Of a stretch of DNA of 64,000 bases, positions 59,803 through 64,000 are shown in pieces; within the stretch, counting starts at the first letter, position 1; the number at the start of each line of letters is the position of its first letter. Location of the stretch: assembly GCF_039534915.1 (NCBI RefSeq), contig NZ_BAAAWE010000001.1, forward strand, positions 2,480,001-2,544,000. Direction: 5' to 3'. Below the pieces are notes generated by a model. It was given only the letters and a program-made list of their open reading frames with translations, had not been told where the DNA came from and made no database searches. This stretch comes from Streptomyces roseofulvus. Its GTDB lineage: Bacteria > Actinomycetota > Actinomycetes > Streptomycetales > Streptomycetaceae. Made by a program: the position numbers and the translations under genes.

Positions 59803-61002
59803 ATGACAGCGTGTGCCATCGAGACCACGGCCGAGGACGGCGACCACGAGGGGACGGCCGTCCACCCCCCGGCGGGGTTCGCGATCACGGCGAACGGCGC
59901 GTACGGGGCCAGGCTCGCCGGTTCCGGGGACGCCCTGTACGCGGAGCGGTGGACGCTCGACGGCCCGGAGCCGTACGCCGTCCCGCTCCCGACGGACCAG
60001 CCCGAGGAGCCGGACGCCCGGCTGCTGCCGCTGGCCGACGGCCGGGTCCTGGTGTGCCGCCGGGTCGACGGGCGGCGCCACACCTTCTCGCTGCTGTACC
60101 CGACCGGCCCCGGCACCGGTGAGCTGCGGCTCGGCTCGGTGGAGGCCCCGGGCCCGGGGCGGGTGGAGCTGCTGCCGCCGTCCCCGGACGGCATCTGCGC
60201 GTACGCGATGCACGCCGGCCCGGAGTCGACCACGCTCTGGCTGGTGGCGGGCGGGGCGTTCGGCCCGGAGCGGGTCGCGGAGCTGCCCGGCCACTGCGCG
60301 GGCGGGGTCTGGCTGGACCGCACGGGCCGGATCCTGGCGCTCGACCGGCGGCTCGGCGACGGGCCGGTGAAGACGGTGGCGGTGGACCTGGAGCGGGGCG
60401 GCGAGGTGTCGCCGCTGCTCCAGATCACCGAGGAGAGCGACGACCGGCTGCTGCTCGCGGATCCGGACAGCGGGCTGCTCCTGATCCGTTCGGACGCGCC
60501 GTCGCCGGGGCACGAGCGGCTGGGCTGGGGGGTGCTGGGCAGTCTGCTGCCGGTGCGGTTCCCGGAGTGCCTGCGGCTGGACGACGCGGCGGTGACGCCG
60601 TTCGCGGTCCAGCCGGGGCAGGTGCTGATGCCGGAGAGCTGCGGGGTGGCGCTGCGGATCGACGCGGCGGGCGGCAGCTGGGTCGGCCTGTGGCGGCCGT
60701 CGGGGCGGCGGATGCACCAGGTGGCGGCGCCGCCCGGGTGGCTGGCGGGGGCCGGGACGTGGTCGCCGGCGGGCGTCCTGCGGCTGCCGTGCTCGACGGA
60801 CGAGCTGCCGTGCGCGCTCGCGGGTCTCACGGTGCCGCCGGAGCGGGACCCGGAGCCGGAGCCGGAGGGGCCGGCGGAGGGGGTTCCGGTGTCCGCAGGG
60901 GCGGCGGGCCGGGCGCCGGACGCGGAGGACGGGCGCCCGCGCGCGTGCCGGCCGGTCCCGCTCCAGCAGGCGCCTCTGACGGACCGTAAACCCGCTGGTT
61001 AG
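59803..61002 (+). CDS. Conserved Streptomyces protein of unknown function
   Basis: A 399-residue protein with repeated short strand patterns (ARLLPLADGRVLVCRRVDG, GGVWLDRTGRILALDRRLG, LLLADPDSGLLLIRSD) that suggest a beta-propeller-like fold. The last 70 residues are Pro/Glu/Ala-rich. No catalytic motif is seen. The ATG at 59803 has GGAGGTGA upstream, an almost ideal ribosome site, and is preferred over upstream starts (59731). Confidence 0.75.
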   Translation: MTACAIETTAEDGDHEGTAVHPPAGFAITANGAYGARLAGSGDALYAERWTLDGPEPYAVPLPTDQPEEPDARLLPLADGRVLVCRRVDGRRHTFSLLYPTGPGTGELRLGSVEAPGPGRVELLPPSPDGICAYAMHAGPESTTLWLVAGGAFGPERVAELPGHCAGGVWLDRTGRILALDRRLGDGPVKTVAVDLERGGEVSPLLQITEESDDRLLLADPDSGLLLIRSDAPSPGHERLGWGVLGSLLPVRFPECLRLDDAAVTPFAVQPGQVLMPESCGVALRIDAAGGSWVGLWRPSGRRMHQVAAPPGWLAGAGTWSPAGVLRLPCSTDELPCALAGLTVPPERDPEPEPEGPAEGVPVSAGAAGRAPDAEDGRPRACRPVPLQQAPLTDRKPAG

Positions 61003-61005
61003 ACT
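61000..61005 (+). promoter_or_regulatory. -10 box of the 45-aa gene
   Basis: TAGACT directly overlaps the end of the preceding gene's stop codon (60999-61002 region) and would start transcription near 61012, giving a short leader before the ATG at 61059. Confidence 0.35.
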
Positions 61006-61058
61006 CACCGCCGCAACAACAGCACAGCACCAGCATGTCCAACGGGGTGAGTACGACC

Positions 61059-61196
61059 ATGACGGAGAACAGCACGGAGACGACGCAGGAGTCGCGGGAC
61101 ACCGGTGCCGGACGGCACCGCGGTTCGGCCGCGGCGGCGGAGGAGCCCTCCGCCGCCCCGCACGGCCGGCACCGGCGCGAGGCGGACGAGCGCTAG
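61059..61196 (+). CDS. Small hydrophilic protein (45 aa)
   Basis: A 45-residue protein rich in Thr, Glu, Arg and His (start MTENSTETTQESRD, end RHRREADER), with no hydrophobic segment. GGGGTGAG lies 7 nt before the ATG at 61059; an in-frame ATG at 61035 would add 8 residues. The TAG stop coincides with the CTAG end of the MITE-like element. Function unknown. Confidence 0.5.
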   Translation: MTENSTETTQESRDTGAGRHRGSAAAAEEPSAAPHGRHRREADER

Positions 61197-61385
61197 GTCG
61201 TTTCTTTCGGATCAGGCCGGATCAGGGAGCGGCGTCTGGTGCGTGCGCTCGCAAGGCGGAGGAGGGAGTCGACGCGGTGGGGGCACCTCCCAGCGGTAGC
61301 TGGGGGAGTCGGCGACCGACGACAACGCCGCGAGCGTGCGTGCCAGACGCCGCGAGCCCGGCATGATCCGGAAGAGACGGCCTAG
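61193..61385. mobile_element. MITE-like repeat, copy 2 (inverted relative to copy 1)
   Basis: 193 bp bounded by CTAG on both sides. The terminal inverted repeats CTAGGTCGTTTCTTTCGGAT and CTAGGCCGTCTCTTCCGGAT match in 24 of 28 positions when extended to 28 bp. The middle holds a hairpin (GGGCACCTCCCAGC with GCTGGGGGAG, 61281-61310) absent from copy 1. No transposase. Confidence 0.78.
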
Positions 61386-61404
61386 GGCTCGGCACGCGCG
61401 CGTG

Positions 61405-61443
61405 GCGAAGGGCCCCGGGGAGCGGATCCCCGGGGCCCTTCGC
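61405..61443 (-). terminator. Terminator of the MaoC-Adh-SDR operon
   Basis: GCGAAGGGCCCCGGGG and CCCCGGGGCCCTTCGC form a perfect 16-bp stem with a 7-nt loop, 35 nt after the SDR stop on the minus strand. Confidence 0.75.
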
Positions 61444-61477
61444 CGTCGCCACCGGCCCCCCACCCGCCGGTGGTGGT

Positions 61478-62422
61478 TCAGCCCTTCTTCAGCCCCAGGA
61501 CCTCGGAGGCCGCGAAGGTCTCGTTCGGCGGGCGCTCCGCGAAGTACGGGGTGAGCAGCCCGTCCAGCTCCTCGAAGCCGAAGACCTCCTTGGCGGTGTC
61601 GAACTTGGCCGCCACCCGGGGCCGTTCGACGACGGCGACCATCCCGCCGTGGACGACGAGCAGCTGTCCGTTGACCCTGGCCGCCGCCGGCGAGGCGAGG
61701 TAGCCGACGAGGGGGGCCACGTGCTCCGGCGACAGCGGGTCGAGCTCGTCCGCGGCGGCCGGTTCGGCGAAGCCGGCGAAGACGTCCTCGGTCATGCGGG
61801 TGCGGGCGCGCGGGCAGATCGCGTTGGCGGTGACCCCGTACCGGGCCAGGGCGAGCGCGGTCGAGGTGGTGAGGCCGACGATGCCGCCCTTGGCCGCCGC
61901 GTAGTTGGGCTGTCCGGCCGAACCGGCCAGGAACGCCTCGGAGGAGGTGTTGACGATCCGGCCGTAGACGCCGGTCTCCCCCGCCTTCGCGCGCCCGCGC
62001 CAGTGGACGGCCGCGAAGTGGGTGGTGTTGAAGTGGCCCTTGAGGTGGACGCGGATCACCGAGTCCCACTCGTCCTCGCTCATCGAGAAGACCATCCGGT
62101 CGCGCAGGATGCCCGCGTTGTTGACCAGGACGTCCAGCTTGCCGAACTCGGTCACGGCGAGGTCGACCAGACCGCGCGCGGTCTCGAAGTCGGCGATGTC
62201 GCCGAGGTGGGCGACGGCCCGGCCGCCGGCCGCGGTGATCTCGGCGGCCACCTCCTCGGCGGGGGTGGCCGACGCCTCCCCGGAGCCGTCCCGGCCGGGC
62301 TGCCCGTAGTCGTTGACGACCACGGCCGCGCCGAGCCGGGCCAGTTCGAGCGCCTCGGCGCGGCCGAGCCCGCGCCCGGCGCCGGTGACGATCGCGCTCA
62401 GCCCCTCCAGAGGCAGTGACAT
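61478..62422 (-). CDS. SDR-family 3-hydroxyacyl dehydrogenase-type oxidoreductase
   Basis: A 314-residue SDR. Cofactor site VTGAGRGLGRAEALELA, NNAGILRDRM, catalytic SSEAFLAGSAGQPNYAAAK (Ser, Tyr, Lys) and an extra loop with NDYGQPGRDGSGE as in peroxisomal multifunctional enzyme type 2-like dehydrogenases. It probably oxidises 3-hydroxyacyl-CoA in beta-oxidation of fatty acids or sterol side chains, in line with its MaoC neighbour. AGAGGA precedes the ATG. Confidence 0.88.
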   Translation of the reverse strand: MSLPLEGLSAIVTGAGRGLGRAEALELARLGAAVVVNDYGQPGRDGSGEASATPAEEVAAEITAAGGRAVAHLGDIADFETARGLVDLAVTEFGKLDVLVNNAGILRDRMVFSMSEDEWDSVIRVHLKGHFNTTHFAAVHWRGRAKAGETGVYGRIVNTSSEAFLAGSAGQPNYAAAKGGIVGLTTSTALALARYGVTANAICPRARTRMTEDVFAGFAEPAAADELDPLSPEHVAPLVGYLASPAAARVNGQLLVVHGGMVAVVERPRVAAKFDTAKEVFGFEELDGLLTPYFAERPPNETFAASEVLGLKKG

Positions 62423-62435
62423 GTCCCGTGTCCTC

Positions 62436-63512
62436 TCAGATCTCGATGCAGGTACGGAGGGAGGTGCCGGTCCGCATCTGCTCCAGGGCCTCGTTGATGC
62501 CCGCCAGCGGGACCCGGTGGGTGATCAGCGACTCCAGGTCGATGCGGCCGGCCCGCCAGAGCGCGATGGCCCGCTCGTACGACCGGAGCACGTCGCCGCC
62601 GCCGTACATGGAGGGCAGGATCCGCTTCTCGTCGAAGAACAGCTCGAACATGTTGAGCTGGAGGTGGTCGTCCATGGCGCCGGCGCCGACCACGCAGAGG
62701 GTGCCGCCGCGCCGGGTGGTCTCGTACGCGGTCCGCGCGGTGGCGGACTTGCCGACGACCTCGAAGACGTAGTCGAAGCCCTCGCCGGCGGTGATCCGCT
62801 GCTTGGCGTCGCCGAGGGCCTCGGGGGCGACGGCCTCGGTGGCGCCGAAGCGGAGCGCGGCCTCGCGGCGGGACTCGACGGGGTCGACGGCGACGATCTG
62901 GGCGGCGCCCTGGAGCCGGGCGCCCTGGATGGCGGAGATGCCGACGCCGCCGCAGCCGATCACGGCGACCGAGGAACCGGCCTCCACCTTGGCGGTGTTG
63001 ATGGCGGCGCCGAGGCCGGTGGTCACCCCGCAGCCGATCAGGGCGGCGATGTCGAAGGGCACGTCGTCCGGGATGGGGACGGCGCAGCCGGCGTCGACGA
63101 CGACCTCCTCGGTGAAGGTCCCGGTGCCGGCGAAGCCGAAGACGTCGCCGCCGGGGCGCCGGAAGTTGGGGGTGCCGGCGTTCATGAAGCCGGCGAGGCA
63201 GAGCTGGGTCTGGCCGCGCCGGCAGGCGGCGCAGGCGCCGCAGGCGGGCAGCCAGCAGAGCAGGACCCGCTGGCCGGGGGCGAGCCCGGTGACGCCGTCG
63301 CCGACGTCGAGGATCTCGCCGGCGCCCTCGTGCCCGGGGATGAACGGCGCGGGCTGCGGCAGGACGCCGCTCATGGCGGAGACGTCGGAGTGGCACAGGC
63401 CGGTGGCCCGCACCCGGATCCGCACCCTGCCCGGGCCGAAGCCCACCGCCTCGACGTCGTCGAGGACCTCCAGTTTGTCCTGGCCGATCTCGTGCAGTAC
63501 GGCTGCGCGCAT
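62436..63512 (-). CDS. Zinc-dependent alcohol dehydrogenase
   Basis: A 358-residue MDR-family enzyme. Catalytic zinc ligands: Cys in RATGLCHSDVS, His in PGHEGAGE, Cys in IGCGVTTG; structural zinc Cys residues in ACGACAACRRGQTQLC. NAD-binding loop VIGCGGVGISAIQGA. It oxidises alcohols to aldehydes, likely in lipid or steroid breakdown. The ATG at 63512 (MRAAVL) has GGAG 8 nt upstream; a frame from 63530 would place the ATG inside the ribosome site region. 13 bp separate it from the SDR. Confidence 0.9.
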   Translation of the reverse strand: MRAAVLHEIGQDKLEVLDDVEAVGFGPGRVRIRVRATGLCHSDVSAMSGVLPQPAPFIPGHEGAGEILDVGDGVTGLAPGQRVLLCWLPACGACAACRRGQTQLCLAGFMNAGTPNFRRPGGDVFGFAGTGTFTEEVVVDAGCAVPIPDDVPFDIAALIGCGVTTGLGAAINTAKVEAGSSVAVIGCGGVGISAIQGARLQGAAQIVAVDPVESRREAALRFGATEAVAPEALGDAKQRITAGEGFDYVFEVVGKSATARTAYETTRRGGTLCVVGAGAMDDHLQLNMFELFFDEKRILPSMYGGGDVLRSYERAIALWRAGRIDLESLITHRVPLAGINEALEQMRTGTSLRTCIEI

Positions 63513-63534
63513 GGTGCGGGCTCCCATCATCAGA

Positions 63535-64000
63535 TCAGGCGTGTTCGACGAGGGTGTCGGCGAGGACGGGGGCGTCGTCGCGCTCCACGGCCGTCACCGT
63601 CACCTGGACGCGGCCGTCCCCGGTCCACATCCGGATGCGCAGGGTCTCGCCGGGGAAGACGATCCCGGCGAAGCGGGTGCGGTAGGCGCGGACGCGGGTG
63701 ACGTCGCCGCCCAGCACCGTGTCGACGACGGCCTTGAGGGTCATGCCGTACGTACAGAGGCCGTGCAGGATCGGGCGGTCGAAGCCGGCCAGGGCGGCGA
63801 AGTCGGGGTCCGCGTGGAGCGGGTTCCAGTCGCCTGAGAGCCGGTAGAGGAGGGCCTGCTCCTCGCGGATCGGGCGCTCGACGGTCTTGTCGGGCTCGCG
63901 GTCCGGGACCTCCAGGCGCTCGGAGGGGCCGCGATCGCCGCCCCAGCCGCCCTCGCCGCGGACGAAGATCTGGGCGTCGGAGGTCCACAGCGGGCCCTCG
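63535..64000 (-). CDS. MaoC-family enoyl-CoA hydratase (5' end beyond window)
   Basis: The last 155 residues of a hot-dog-fold hydratase are visible. LSGDWNPLHADPDFA with GFDRPILHGLCTYG is the hydratase-2 motif (Asp and His catalytic). Upstream, QIFVRGEGGWGGDRGPS is the linker from a first hot-dog domain. It adds water to trans-2-enoyl-CoA. First gene seen of an operon with Adh and SDR. An ATG at 63744 lies inside the domain and is not the start. Confidence 0.88.
   Translation of the reverse strand, partial: EGPLWTSDAQIFVRGEGGWGGDRGPSERLEVPDREPDKTVERPIREEQALLYRLSGDWNPLHADPDFAALAGFDRPILHGLCTYGMTLKAVVDTVLGGDVTRVRAYRTRFAGIVFPGETLRIRMWTGDGRVQVTVTAVERDDAPVLADTLVEHA

Noticed and set aside
61105..61299. 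Small open frames across the MITE-like repeat
   Set aside because: They cross the repeat boundary, lack ribosome sites and have Arg/Ser/Gly-rich products.

Overview
The window is Streptomyces chromosomal DNA. It has very high G+C, GGAGG-type ribosome sites mixed with leaderless starts, GTG/TTG starts, Actinobacteria-specific families, and a gene set (glnA2, nadE, panB, AfsR-like regulator, map, heme oxygenase, EfeOBU, rnpB, RNase HI-phosphatase fusion) that matches the conserved Streptomyces core around glnA2. These placements come from protein families and remembered synteny, not from a database search.

Positions 1 to about 7.2 kb are the right-hand part of an actinomycete integrative and conjugative element (AICE). 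It holds the 3' end of a TraB/FtsK-type DNA translocase, an array of TGACACC repeats, a Spd-like membrane protein, a small Cys-rich protein, an inverted cargo gene that looks like a modification-dependent restriction endonuclease (SRA-like plus PD-(D/E)xK), a prim-pol replication protein, a DUF3631 ATPase, an iteron array (CCGCTACC), an excisionase and a tyrosine integrase. Two hairpins separate the element from the chromosome. No tRNA 3' end was recognised at this junction.

From 7.2 to 18.6 kb the core chromosome begins: glnA2 (gamma-glutamylpolyamine synthetase-like), a small membrane protein, a MITE-like repeat, a DUF3105/DUF305 pair, a CBS-domain protein, a hydrolase/DUF998 pair, an APC permease, nadE, a drug-type MFS pump and a membrane-anchored endonuclease/exonuclease/phosphatase protein. 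From 18.7 to 29 kb come a TetR regulator, a GC-rich repeat array, a DHA2 MFS pump with a TetR-type operator, panB, a DrrAB-like ABC exporter, a 1106-residue AfsR-type regulator with a compositionally distinct middle segment, and a site-2-protease-like protein.

From 29 to 40.4 kb are an F420-dependent NADP reductase, an MFS exporter, methionine aminopeptidase and an iron block: iron box plus heme oxygenase, a PhzF protein, iron boxes plus efeO-efeB-efeU and a lipoprotein. A further iron box precedes an iron-siderophore binding lipoprotein at 58.5 kb. These genes probably answer to a DmdR1/IdeR-type repressor and together release iron from heme and import ferrous and siderophore-bound iron.

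From 40.4 to 64 kb are a second TetR gene with its own operator, a 25-bp tandem repeat array, a dimethylargininase-like enzyme, an Rsm22-type methyltransferase, a Bcr/CflA pump, an oxidoreductase, a PhoD-type phosphatase, rnpB (RNase P RNA) opposite a MerR gene, an RNB-domain RNase, YaaA, KDPG aldolase, a four-gene operon (Nif3, zinc ribbon, RNase HI-phosphatase, GNAT), a second MITE-like copy in inverted orientation, and a lipid-oxidation-type operon (MaoC, Zn-alcohol dehydrogenase, SDR) running off the right edge.
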